A DNA stretch of 64,000 bases, from the NCBI GenBank assembly GCA_003864495.1, contig ML133488.1, positions 2,177,193-2,241,192 of the forward strand, read 5' to 3'. Under the pieces are notes generated by a model that was not told the DNA's origin, made no database searches, and was given only the letters and a program-made list of their open reading frames with translations. The position numbers and the translations under genes are program-made. The stretch comes from Nemopilema nomurai (taxonomy: Eukaryota; Cnidaria; Scyphozoa; Rhizostomeae; Rhizostomatidae). Positions 22,768 through 35,112 of the stretch are shown here, one piece after another. Within the stretch, counting starts at the first letter, position 1, and the number at the start of each line of letters is the position of its first letter.

Positions 22768-22834
22768 CCGACAAAATCCACCATTTGCAGCATTCTCTGC
22801 TAGAAGTCGAGGTTGATTACTTACGGCTGTTAAT

Positions 22835-25800
22835 CTGAAAAAAGCCATCTTACTCGTAAATTAAATTATAAACTATTTAAAAAGCTTTTCAGTCATGAGT
22901 TAATGACTTTATTCCCCTGCTGTCTTGAGTAAACAACATTCATGTCCTCGTTGAGAGAGCGGTTGGCAATTGTTTAGGCCCACCATAAACTGAACAACAA
23001 AGGCTCAATAACCACTATCACATCTCTTCTAAGACAAATAATCCAGTTTGAGTCTGTTTCCCTTGCGCCTTATATGGCCAGACATATCTGTGAACCTTGA
23101 ACGACTTGGATTTCGTCTTCCTATTCCAAAAATGTACACAAAGTGATTCAACTCCAAGATGCCATTGGCCCCAGTTTGAAAAAGACGCTAGCTGCATGCA
23201 AAAGAGACCGTTGAATAATAGACTCTGATTGGAGAAAGGGTGTCCGATTGTTTGATTCATTTCCCATGGCAACCATTAAGAGGGCCTGCAAGTGAGTCAC
23301 TCTTGAATGCTTTCGGATTTGTGCGGGTGGTTATCTATTCTTCCCAATGTCTAGCTCAACAAAACAGACAGCGCGAAAAATGATCCAGATATGCTGCTCA
23401 CCTGTCATATCAGATCACATACACTGCAGATGGCCGTGAGATTTCTAAGGTGTTTCGCTGCAATAAGAAGTTTTTGACAACTTCTCCAAAGAAACTACCA
23501 AGTTTGGCAACGGCGCACCCCCGTTTTTTTAAACAATGCTTGAGCGAACTTACTTGTTGCAAACACAGCCCAAAGATTAAAATTGTAGGACACTACTACA
23601 CTTTACTACTCAGCGTAAACAAGCTAATATACAATTAGCTTGTATATTGAAAAATTGGTGGTCTTTGGCCTAAATGACGTGGAATTGCTTGTTAAATTAA
23701 AGCAAGCATGGAGTTCAAGAAAATCCGAGAATGAATGCTAAGGTGGTCAGTATTTATCAATGCTGCAATCACAATGCTATTTGTACAAAATATGATATTT
23801 GGTACGATTTTGATGAGAAGTAGTTATTTACGGCTTCCCATTGCTGGCAGACATGAAAGTCGACCATAACAGTTTGAATAAGTATCAGTCTACTGAGCTT
23901 GACTCAAAATTATAGTTCATGTAGGTACGCGCTTGGGAATTCAGCATGATTAAAATTGAATTTGGACACCCTTAAGCCACCACGAAGACAACCCCCGATA
24001 AGGATTTCAGGCACATAGTGTTTGAAATATAAATTCCTGCAGAATCATATCGCCCCTGAAATGCAGCATGTAGTGAGGAAAGTGTATCCTAAAGCATCAA
24101 GAGAATTTATATTACTTTATCAATTGTTTCTATTGAATACATTGCTTGAATTAAACAGAAGAATGAAAAATTTTGTCACATATTTCCAGGGGCGTCGCTA
24201 AAGGCGTGTACAGTGTCTGTCAGCAAATCGAGGGTTTTGTCGGCACGTTCATTAAATTCTAAAACATTTGAAAATATATCAGGGATTTATCGTTTAGTGT
24301 TATCATATAGAGAGCCACATCTTTGACACGAAAATACAAACTTAAATATTCACGTTTTTAGTTTAGATCTAATAAATAAACTTAAAAAAAATAATAAACA
24401 TAAAATCGCATGTGTAACATGTACTTGGTTTAGAAAGGAGATGTTACCTAATGGTAGCTCTCTTGTCAATATTCGCGAGTCCAGAAATGGCCAGCATCAT
24501 CATGTCGGGACATTTTCGAAGCACAAGAAGTTTGGCAACAAGAGACTACGTTTTCTTCCACGTTCATTTGAAATTAAAATACATTTACTGTATGATATTG
24601 CAATGCAGCTAAAATTCTTCATTATTCTTTCCACAATTATTAACATCTTCATACCAGAATCACAATGTTAAAATATCTAACAAATCTATATACAATTTTT
24701 ACATTTTGCTACCAAAAGACGAGCTTTTTATCTTTCAACTTATGTTATTAAACTGGCGAATGACGAATCGCTTGATTATTATTTTCTAAGAATAACCAAA
24801 TAAAATAAGAAGACTATTATATACATATTTTCTTCTTCAAAAAGGAAAACGTTTTTCCTTGGGAATCGAATCTTTTACTAAAGATTCAATAATACAAAGT
24901 TTTACAGTCATAACATTGGGTGTCTATGATTCAACAATAGCTAAGAAGGTCGTTTTAATCTATGATATTAACGATTTTAAGCCTCTTTAACAAAAATTGT
25001 ACCCTTAAACGATTTGTGGGAATTAGAGACAGAGAAGACTCAGGGAAATTTGGGGAAAAAACTTTTTAATAACTATCCGCATAAAAAGTGTGATAGTATT
25101 AACAAGACAGGAAACAGAGCTAAATTCGAAAGGCCTCTCCAATCAAAATTGTTTGGTATTATGAATTGACTCATCATGAAGCTTAAAGCATGGTTAGTTC
25201 AGTTTCTTGGCATATTTGATCTATTGAATAACTGTATTTAACAGATGCTGCCAAACCGAAACGCTTGAAAGCAAAGGAAGAACAGTAAAGAATCATCAGA
25301 AGAACAAGAGAGAAGCGAAGAACGTGGAATGCCTTTATCTTTTTTTACGAGTGGCACCATCGAACAACACCATCACAAAAATGTGGCTCAGCTTAAAAGG
25401 CTTGAAAGCTTAACAGCCAAGCAGGAGAGTCCCCGATATCCATAAAAGCCAATCCATCAAATACTCTTTCATTTAAGGAAGAACAACCAAATCTCGCTAC
25501 CTACGGCTCTTTCTCAAAAATGAAAATCATAACTGAAATCTTCACTTTTTCATTAGCTGATGCTGAAAAATTCATGTTGTTTGGACCCTTCTGCACAGAC
25601 TAACTTCAACGTGAAGATTCCAATTCTACGATCCATTTTTGCCACGTATGACGATAGCCATCTTTTGCAGAATCTGAGAAGTCAAGCAATCGCGATACCT
25701 CAAAGAAACAGCACCCCACCCCCAAACAATTTACTCCCTGGCAACATACTTCAAGGGTAAATCAAAGCCAACAATGCCGTAAAAAGGCAGATATCTGAGC

Positions 25801-26608
25801 CACGTAGTCGACGTCAACAAAAAAGAGCACGAAACCAAACAATCATACCATCACAGCTTATTCGTGTTGAGCCTCGGTTATCGTCAGGAATGAAACGTCC
25901 CTAATTTTGGTACTTATCCACCCAACTGAAACCGAAAGTTTAAATAAGAAATGCAGTCAATATGAGGCCACTTGTGTACCAGGTCTGTTGATGCTGTAGG
26001 CCTAGCAATGGGACGGAATCAACATTCCTTCGTACTTTTTCTCGTGATCTCGCAGATGCAACCTTTGGATAGAAATATACGAAATATTGCCAGTGGGCCA
26101 GAGCTTGGTTCTTACTATTCTGTTGCATTCTCTTGGTAACAGGGAACCCAGTCGACAGCCTCTACATGCAGAGGTTCAACTGTTACTTTGGCACCTTCGA
26201 GTTCGAGGACTAGTACTAGCAGTACTTGTGTCATATCGCAGTTTGAAGCATTGCCCAAATACAGTACGTTCGATAAAGGCCCAAAGTTGTCTTCTCGACG
26301 AAGGCCGAGGCTAAAAAAAAGGTAGCTCAAAGTACATTGGAACCGGAAATTCAGGATGGCGGGGCATCAGCAATCCTGTCACCGGAATGCCCAGAAAAGG
26401 ATTATATTTTTATATGCGATAGTTTGCGATAGTGTGTAATTATTAACGATACTGCATTTGCATATTTTTTATTATATACACGAAGCTTGTAAACAAAATT
26501 CGGTAAACAAATATTTCTACCATGAACTAGCGCTAGTGCTATAGCAGCAGTATAGAAATTGGGTGATTGATTTGGGAAAAGCAAATTCCTCAGAACCAAC
26601 TTTTAGGT
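22835..26608. other. Upstream of USH2A: AT-rich intergenic sequence
   Basis: A likely 5' UTR exon or promoter for USH2A should lie here. An acceptor just upstream of the coding start (22835-22836 on the minus strand) suggests at least one non-coding exon further right. I see no conserved coding sequence, clear TATA box or repeat family. The open frames here are short and unlike any family I know. Confidence 0.4.
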
Positions 26609-27981
26609 GGATATTTTTCAATATATCTCTTTTTTTAATTAACTAAACAGGTTGTGCTGATAGCTACAACGTATCACTGTATCCCAAATACGAGAAACTT
26701 AACACCCAGGTTAATGAACAGCAGAATTCGCTTCTAAAGGCATTGAGGAATCAATTATCATATATGACACCTTTATATATTTTTCAATATATCTCTCTCT
26801 TTAATTAACCCCATTCTTAGCAGGTTGTGCTGATAGCTACAACGTATCACTGTATCCCAAATACGAGAAACTTAACACCCAGGTTAATGAACAGCAGAAT
26901 TCGCTTCTAAAGGCATTGAGGAATCAATTATCATATATGACACCTTTATATATTTTTCAATATATCTCTTTCTTTAATTAACCCCATTCTTAGCAGGTTG
27001 TGCTGATAGCTACAACGTATCACTGTATCCCAAATACGAGAAACTTAACACCCAGGTTAATGAACAGCAGAATTCGCTTCTAAAGGCATTGAGGAATCAA
27101 TTATCATATATGACACCTTAATATATTTTTCAATATATCTCTTTCTTTAATTAACCCCATTCTTAGCAGGTTGTGCTGATAGCTACAACGTATCACTGTA
27201 TCCCAAATACGAGAAACTTAACACCCAGGTTAATGAACAGCAGAATTCGCTTCTAAAGGCATTGAGGAATCAATTATCATATATGACACCTTTATATATT
27301 TTTCAATATATCTCTTTCTTTAATCAACCCCATTCTTAGCAGGTTGTGCTGATAGCTACAACGTATCACTGTATCCCAAATACGAGAAACTTAACACTCA
27401 GGTTAATGAACAGCAGAATTCGCTTCTAAAGGCATTGAGGAATCAATTATCATATATGACACCTTTATATATTTTTCAATATATCTCTTTCTTTAATTAA
27501 CCCCATTCTTAGCAGGTTGTGCTGATAGCTACAACGTATCACTGTATCCCAAATACGAGAAACTTAACACCCAGGTTAATGAACAGCAGAATTCGCTTCT
27601 AAAGGCATTGAGGAATCAATTATGATATATGACACCTTTATATATTTTTCAATATATCTCTTTCTTTAACTAACCCCATTCTTAGCAGGTTGTGCTGATA
27701 GCTACAACGTATCACTGTATCCCAAATACGAGAAACTTAACACCCAGGTTAATGAACAGCAGAATTCGCTTCTAAAGGCATTGAGGAATCAATTATCATA
27801 TATGACACCTTTATATATTTTTCAATATATCTCTTTCTTTAACTAACCCCATTCTTAGCAGGTTGTGCTGATAGCTACAACGTATCACTGTATCCCAAAT
27901 ACGAGAAACTTAACACCCAGGTTAATGAACAGCAGAATTCGCTTCTAAAGGCATTGAGGAATCAATTATCATATATGACAC
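26609..27981. repeat. Tandem array of eight 173-bp units
   Basis: The marker GGTTGTGCTGATAGCTAC recurs at 26650, 26823, 26996, 27169, 27342, 27515, 27688 and 27861, exactly 173 bp apart each time. Units are nearly identical, with scattered single-base changes (TTAATTAACC, TTAATCAACC, TTAACTAACC; CACCC or CACTC; ATCATATATG or ATGATATATG). The first unit lacks the CCCCATTCTTAGC part. No long open frame. It is a satellite-like array in the intergenic space upstream of USH2A. Confidence 0.95.
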
Positions 27982-30060
27982 CCACCAATTTTATGAACCA
28001 TCACATGCTCTTGATGTATTTTAGAAATGTAGCAAAAAAGACTGAGTAGAAAATTGATAAAGCCTTTCAATTTCTTGCTATCTTTGTTGTCTCCTTTTGC
28101 TGTTTCTCAGGCAGAAGCCTAAGGTCGACGAAGCAGCAAAAGTGTAAGTAAGGCGCCGTTCATACGGGGACGGTGTGTAAAACTGCTTACAAATAACCGC
28201 GGGGAAGGAGCAAGCGCGGGGGTGTGAGAAGCTTTAGAAACATGACTTTTACTATCCTTGGTAGCGAGAGTGCGATGAGAGTATATAGCCAGCTTGTTAT
28301 TGTTTTGTTATCTTAAAAGAAATATATAACTCGATTTCGAGTTTTTTGTGAGTTTACCACCTTACAACAGTCTAAGTTCGCGATAATCAGGATAGTGACT
28401 GTAAATTAGCAGCGTCACTAGGCTATACAGATGATAGGGAACAGAAGTTGACTCCATCATATAATGTAAGCAGTGTTGGCCCAAAAGTAGTTTGGGCCAG
28501 AGGCAATGCCCCTTATAGGGCGTTAGACTTTTTTGCTTTTTTTCTTTGATCTGATAGGAACCATAATTGAAAACTCAAACATTATGCTGTGTATGGTCAA
28601 GGAATAAGTCAAAACTATATGGTTCAGAAAGCTATTAGAGCAGAACCAGATAATTTGCGGATATAGACACTAAAGTAAGAAATGTAGAGCACGTCATCTG
28701 TAAGAGGACATCTCCAGCACTAAATAGTTCAAAGTAGGCAGTCAGCAACTTTGAAGAAGGCAGTTAGTAAGAAGGGATTGTGGCAGACTAGTGTCGAGAA
28801 ACTGTGTTATCCTTAAGTTACCTTTTATAAACATAGCTTAATCCTCATTGACATTTTTAAAATAGACCAATAAATGCTGGTATGAACGCTTGTTTATGCA
28901 GTCGGAGCAGAGTTGTGAGCCTAGAGAACCTAAAGTATGACAGATATATCATCTCACGGAGGAAATCATCTTACTATTGTGTATATAGTCATTATCGTGT
29001 ATATAGTTATAGTTGTTTTTGGAAAATCAGAGCCTTGAACACACACAATCGACTTTATGTCTTTTCGAGCTATTCTCTGGAACTTGGTATGGGGCCTACC
29101 AGCGTTCCCCACCCCAAGAAGTAATCTTGCGAAAATATATAACAAATAGATTAGATGACGGACATTTGCCGGCGAAGCTTGAGAAACACCATGTTTGCAA
29201 AGTTTGCTCAGTTATGAAGTAAGTGCATAACATAGACCAAAGTTATAGAGCAAAAACTTCAACATTTGGCTGTGTTGTATGTGATATTCCTCTATATATT
29301 GGAGAAAGAAACGTGCTATTTCCTTTTCTGTTCCAAAGAATTTGAGCACTACAAGGAAGCTTTTCTAAGTTATGGTCGTGGTCGATGAATAAGTTGGCAT
29401 TTTTGGTAAATGCCGACATTCTATTCAAGCTCTATAAAAATAAATTGTATAAAAGCAGTACCAAAACTAAAGGTATCTATTTACAGAAACGGCGTCAAAA
29501 ATTTGAACCTGAGTGGAAATAAAATAAAAACATACGAGGAGAGGAATGAGATGGAAAATAAACGATGGAGAATGATTCAAGCATCAATGATTGATGCAGC
29601 GGTCAAAGGTTCTGCCGCAAGGGCTGATCACACGGGCGGCGGCCACTGCTCATAGTATGATCCCAGGTCTGTCCTTTGACCCATTCTTTTATTTATGGAG
29701 TATTCAATCAATTTAAATAGATTTTTTGTGCCCGTCGTGCTCTATCGCAATAGTGCTTTTGTTGTTTTGATCTTATCTTTCTCGTGGCAGCCATAAAACC
29801 AAATCACAGCCGCGCTCATAGTTTTGAAATACTATGAGCGTGGAGGGTTTGACCTTTTGTTTTACAACAGCCGTACGTCACAGATTTACATGAGAAAGAA
29901 TGCCTTGTGGCCGTAGCCTGTTGGCCGCATTAATAGTTTTGCTTTTCTATTCACGCGCTATAGAAGTGACCTCCCGGGCCCCGAAAGTCATTTCATTCGT
30001 TCTTTCGCTACCACAACTTTCTTAAAATGAATCAAGCAAACATTGACGAAATACGTTGGA
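27982..30060. other. Intergenic sequence, no gene recognised
   Basis: AT-rich with short open frames only. The one structured item is a hairpin at 29813-29840 with 10-bp perfect arms (CGCTCATAGT and ACTATGAGCG, 8-nt loop), which may mark a small foldback element. Confidence 0.4.
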
Positions 30061-30084
30061 ACATTGGAAAGGTATTCTCCCTAC

Positions 30085-30290
30085 TTTCCACATAGCGAAG
30101 TTTAACATATAAGCAACGTTTGCGGCTTAAAAATAATGCCAGACCGTGCCCTAAAATTGTTCTAAAGAATCGGTCATCAGACTCAGTGTACAAGACATAT
30201 TCTTGGATTTGTGGCGATGAAGCTGCAAAAACATATTTCTGCTGGCCATGTTTGATTATGGGTGATTTGTCAACGGTGAGTTTTCAACTT
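30085..30290 (+). pseudogene. TTF-type zinc-finger fragment of a hAT-like transposase
   Basis: The frame through 30120-30280 reads RPCPKIVLKNRSSDSVYKTY, then SWICGDEAAKTYFCWPCLIMG. This resembles the TTF-type finger at the N-terminus of hAT-like transposases (tryptophan, then FCxPC). No catalytic domain follows, so it would be a remnant. The match rests on a short motif and is tentative. Confidence 0.35.
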
Positions 30291-30380
30291 CAAAAAAAAT
30301 TTCTCAGCCTTTTTGTGCTTATTTTGTTGGCATTGAATAGTTCTAGCTGTTTTTCATAGTCTGGAGAAGGGGATCATCCG

Positions 30381-30764
30381 GTTTCTGCACTGAAGGACCA
30401 GGCAAATTCCCAGCTGTTCCACTTCTAACCAACGGTGTACATCCACACTAATCATTTGATTAATCGTGGACTCAGACCTTGTGGAATGTACACCTTTTGA
30501 ACTTCATATTCCCAAGTTCATAACGCCCATGCGATAAACGACAACAAGATGACAGCAGCAGGAAAATTCACAGAAGCGCAGATCTTTTTCCTCGAGTCCG
30601 AATTCAACAACGGACTTGCTCAACTTCCAGGACAAAGAACGGAGATCGTTTTTGATACTTGAATAAAAAGACTGGAGGTTATTCAACGGTGGATAAACAA
30701 TCGATCGCGTGGGCCTAGACCAACATCGCGTTTCTGCACTGAACGACCAGGCAAATTCTCAGCT
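30381..30764. repeat. 35-bp direct repeat pair, about 350 bp apart
   Basis: GTTTCTGCACTGAAGGACCA and the following bases at 30381-30415 recur with two mismatches at 30730-30764. This could be the two edges of a duplicated segment or the remains of short terminal repeats. Confidence 0.5.
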
Positions 30765-32640
30765 ATCCTGGCCCTGATCAGTTACCATGGAGCTTGCAAG
30801 TGCTGAATGTTCTGCAGTGCCTTGGTGCATTGAGGAATTTTAATTGTATTATCGAATTTATTGGCGGCCTTTTCTGTTCATAGTAGAGATGACAATTGAT
30901 GTAATGACCAATTGTTTGCTTTATGTTTCCAGGGAAGCATGAGCTGTCGAATATTTGTCAAGGTCAACATTCTCGTTGAGCGTTGTCTATCGGTTCGTTC
31001 GTCATGTGAAATATATCGTGAATTCGAATCATGAGTATATTGGTAAATTTTGAGAACGTTTTGCAGGATGGAGTAGCGACACGTACATGGGGAATCCGCG
31101 GACAAACCCTCAATGGACCTGGAAAACGTTCCCCTGCGAAGATTTGGAAGCGAGGGGTGTCTGGGAAGCAGAATAAATCTTCCTATGTGCCCCAAGAAGA
31201 GAGCAATGATCTTGTAAGCTCAATAAATAAAAAATTTACTTTTTTCTCGACCTCCACTCTATGTTTAGTGGATTCAGCCTGTTTCATATTGATTTTAGGG
31301 TCGCTGTTTTCTCCGACTCTCAGTTAAGGCCTGTAGTGGAGGGCTTAGTACCTGCTCCCAAAGGATGGTACTTCAACTCTACTCCTGGAGGATGCATTTG
31401 GCATTTGAGTCAAGAGGCAGAGGCAGCCAAGATTCCGGGGAATTCTGATCCGCGGCTATTGGCCTTTCCAGTTGGAACTAATGACGGGTGACTCTACAGA
31501 ATCACGTGTGCAGTGCGACAGTTTCGAATGTTTGACTAAGCTCATATCCACCATCATGTTTCAAGAGGACTATTGCGCTGTTGTGAGAGTGTTGCGGAGG
31601 AGAGACGGAAGGAATGCGGTAAAGAGGGATTAAGGACAATGGTTTTTTGTGAATAAGGAGAGAAGACTCAAGAGTGGGATAAGATTCGTTTTGCTGTTTG
31701 TTATTGTGGAAAATAAGTTTAGTGTGTTTTTGTGGAAAAAGAAGAAGAAGAAATACAAATTCGCGTGTTATTATTGTGTAAACCCTCACTGCGCCACACT
31801 GTGAGAGGAATTTTTGAGGCACACATCCTTTCCATTAGAAAATGCATCCAATGTCAATCTATAAAAGGCAACATTCAAAATTCAAGCTGTACTTATGTCC
31901 TAGTGGCTAATACAAACTATCACTACTGTTCTATACAATCACTCCTCTGGGACTGGTGTACTCTTTCTGAAAGAAATCATGTTGAAGGCCAATGTAGATG
32001 TAAGACGTACGTGTTAAGGAAATCAGCCAATTTGCGCTTTATTAGGATAAATACGCGTATTGCGCATTTTCATTCATTTTAGCGGTATCTTTTGTTAGTC
32101 GCAAAATAATTTTTTTCACAATTTTTAATTGAACTTTTTGCGTCATAACCTCTCTTAGAATCTGGGGCGTACGAGGTTCCGGATGTTAGTATAACCACGC
32201 CTGTTTTTGCAGCAAATAAAGTAAAAAATTGCTCACAATAGTATGATATGGTTGGCTTGTATTTTTAAAAATAATTAACGTCAGTACTAAGGAGGAACTT
32301 GGTTTAGCTTTGAATAGGAACGTTCTAATGCGTATAGAGACTTAGAAGAGTGAAATGTAAAATGATGAATCGATAGAGAAAGAGCTGTGGTTCTTTGTGA
32401 GCATTTCTGCATGTGGTTGAATAGTCCTTGAACCTGCGAGATTGGAGATTTATTCTCAACAGTACGAAAATAATTTTATACAAAGATCCTACTTAATGTT
32501 TCTACCGGCCGTCTTGGTAATAGTGCTAGATGTCATATCCTTGTAAATAGCTTTACACTATGGACTCCCTATGGAGCAAAGACGCTATTGAGCAAGCCTA
32601 TTGTATTATTGGATGAGACTGTTCGCTGTATGATGCTTAC
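30765..32640. other. Intergenic sequence, no gene recognised
   Basis: Open frames of 60 to 116 codons occur (31031-31327, 31261-31491, 31732-32082), but none has a family motif, linked exons or a partner I recognise. They may be transposon debris. Confidence 0.35.
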
Positions 32641-32644
32641 ACTG

Positions 32645-32772
32645 TTACGTTACGTTACGTTACGTTATGTTATGTTATGTTATGTTATGTTATGTTATGT
32701 TATGTTATGTTATGTTATGTTATGTTATGTTATGTTATGTTATGTTATGTTATGTTATGTTATGTTATGTTT
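32645..32772. repeat. Pentanucleotide microsatellite, about 25 copies of TTATG
   Basis: Four copies of TTACG followed by about twenty-one of TTATG on the plus strand. The frame through it reads LCYVM over and over and is not coding. Confidence 0.97.
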
Positions 32773-32819
32773 GCGAAGTGATAGTTTCTCTCTTGCGATA
32801 ACCCCAAAGTGCAGGTTAG

Positions 32820-33750
32820 GTTATGTTAGAAATGTCTTTGATAAAACAACTTGCACCGGAGTTTTTGAGAACATCCCAACAGATATTTCCGCAAAAATAG
32901 ATCTCAAGAACATTGTATTGGGAACGACTGAGAAATTAAAGGAAAATTATACGCTACTGGGAGTTAATAACTTCATCGAGAAGACAAATATCCTAGATGG
33001 GCATTATACGTGCACACTTTTTGGGCAAACCGATGCTGTAATAACCTTTAATGACAGCACTATGAAAAGAGGCCCCAAAGCATCTCTTTTGAAAACAAAA
33101 CTCTTCGAAACAACTTCTAGAGTGCTTTTTACATAAAAGATGAGGTTTTGGAGACAACGACAGATTGTTCATGGGAAAGTTCGCTAAATCCATATGACAT
33201 TGAAGATTTAGAAAAATACTGGCTTGGGTTACCACCCGGATTTAAATACGTGGTCCTGGTATAACCAAAACGAAAAATGTGGAAGTAAGAGCTTTCAATC
33301 AAGCTAGCTTTTTAAAAGAGCAACCTGAAAGGAAGAAAGATGACTGCGCGTTAGTTTCAACGTGCGTTGCGTCGAACTTAGGCCCATCGGTAGGCCCGTT
33401 GTCTGGCATGGTTCCGAATGATGGCCTAGAAATTTCATTATTGGGTCCTTGTTTGCAAGGAGAGTGTGATTCAAACGAAGGTGGCGGTAGAGAGCCAATG
33501 AGCAACTATGTGAAGCGTAAACTCAGGGAAGGAAAAGCCTTGGAAGAAATGAGGGACAGATTACGATCCTCTTTCGCCCAGCAACAGTTTCTTCTAGAGG
33601 ACACAATTTGCAATGGTTGGATGCAAAATAGCCCTGGCTCGAGCAATCCCGTCGTGCAGTTTGTCGCTGTCAAGACTGTGGCTGGCACCAGTATTTCAGC
33701 CTTGAATGTGCTACGACACTGCATGGGAATTCAAACATGTTCCATGTTCT
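32820..33750 (+). pseudogene. Unrecognised coding remnant, probably transposon-derived
   Basis: Two consecutive open frames (to 33136 and 33279-33752) read like real protein (GVFENIPTDISAKIDLKNIV; NYVKRKLREGKALEEMRDRL), but stops separate them and I do not recognise the family. A 120-bp piece of the second frame recurs at 34376-34497. Broken frame plus local duplication points to a mobile element. A single-copy host exon is less likely. Confidence 0.3.
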
Positions 33751-34375
33751 AGAAATTTGGAAGGTGAGTCTTCCTAGCTATTATTCTACATCTTATACTC
33801 TTGGTAGTAAACTTTATATATCTTTGCTGGAAATTGGTTGGCCACTGGCCGCCTCTAACCTTATATTAATTTTGATATTTGATGACTTTTTTACCTTTAA
33901 TTACGCTGTTTCATCTCTTCTTGTTTTATCTCCCGTTACTTGCTGTTAGATTAGAAGATTATATTTAACCTTTGAAGATTGTGATAAAATCTTGGTTTTT
34001 ATGATTAATACAGTGGCTTTTGCACCAGGCCTTTATTTCTACAATGCTTGCAAAAAGGTTGATCTGTGTATTGATAAATCAGATGGCCTAACTGATCAGT
34101 AGGCAACAACTTGAGATAGATTATAACTGCTACTCAACTCTAGAGCTCAGAACATGTACTTCATTTTCTGCTAGGATGGAAAGTTTGTCCCAATGTTCCC
34201 CAATAATTTCACCGTTATTGCACCTGGACATAAAAGTTGTGGCTCATACAAAGATATAAAGCAGATCATCTTCATTGACATGCAAGGTACAAATGTGTTG
34301 CTTTTATCAATAGTTTGCTTTTATTGGTTGGTCTGTCAGACCGAATTACTTTCATATCTTACATAATCAACCAAT

Positions 34376-34497
34376 AATCAAACGAAGGTTGAGGTAGCGA
34401 GCCAATGAGCAAATATACGAAGCGTAACCTCAGGGAAGGAAAAGCCTGGGAAGAAATGAGAGATTACAATCCTCTTGCGCCCAGCAACAGCTTAAGG
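34376..34497 (+). repeat. Second, decayed copy of the segment at about 33468-33590
   Basis: Starts TCAAACGAAGGTTGAGGTAG and ends CGCCCAGCAACAG, matching the first copy at roughly 85-90% by eye, with small indels that break the frame. It lies about 0.9 kb downstream in the same orientation. A further imperfect direct repeat sits at 34500-34565 and 34681-34750 (both contain CAAATAAGTAAATATAG). Confidence 0.65.
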
Positions 34498-34679
34498 AGA
34501 AACAAATAAGTAAATATAGCAAATAAGTTAGACATTGCAAAACGCAATGTTGTTCAGACCGTTCTCTAACTTTGATTTATGACAAAAATGAGACTAGTGT
34601 GTCTGTTGTACTACAAGTCTTTCAGGCCATGCGTCTTTTGCTTCCTGTGGAAGGCTACGAAAGACGCCGGGGTCCACAG

Positions 34680-35112
34680 GTGAAGCAAATAAGTAAATAT
34701 AGAAAATGAGTTGGACGTTGCGGAAAACAATGTTCTTCTAAACCATTCAGGAGGTTTACGTATTACATGTTTGAGCTTGAATGATTTTAGAAGCCTTTCT
34801 GGAAAATATGAACTCCCATCAGGCATAATTTATTATTTCTTGAAGAGCATTATCACCGATTTTGGTTCCAAACATGATGATGAAGAAATTCTTTCGGAGG
34901 TCCTCCCAACGCAGTTCATGACTGCCCTTCTTGAACCACGAAAAGCAAAATAGAACTCTATGCAGGGCTCTTATTCTAGCTCGCCTTTACCTGTCTGTTG
35001 ATCTTCTGCTCATACCACTTCATCAAAGTAATCACTGGAGCATAATTGGGGTCTACTTGAAAGAAAAAGTCATAGTTCTTTGTAAAACATGGCAAACAAT
35101 GGAATTACTGTA
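34680..35112 (+). pseudogene. Ulp1/C48-like cysteine protease remnant
   Basis: The frame at 34711-34953 gives LSLNDFRSL, then LPSGIIYYFLKSIITDFGSK. After a frame change the frame at 34931-35113 gives SVDLLLIPLHQSNHWSIIGV, then YLKEKVIVLCKTW. The D-x-LLIPxHxxxHW pattern with a following I-V-L strand is that of Ulp1/SENP (C48) peptidases; the Asp normally following the strand and the later Cys region are not seen. C48 proteases are common passengers of large DNA transposons. Two frames and missing catalytic parts make this a pseudogene. Confidence 0.5.

Noticed and set aside
23018..23272. 84-codon minus-strand frame upstream of USH2A as an alternative first exon
   Set aside because: No donor in a suitable phase joins it to exon 1, and exon 1 already has its own signal peptide.
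32588..33136. 182-codon plus-strand frame starting near 32588
   Set aside because: Its N-terminal half is the TTATG microsatellite read as LCYVM repeats. Only the part after 32800 is listed, as an unknown remnant.
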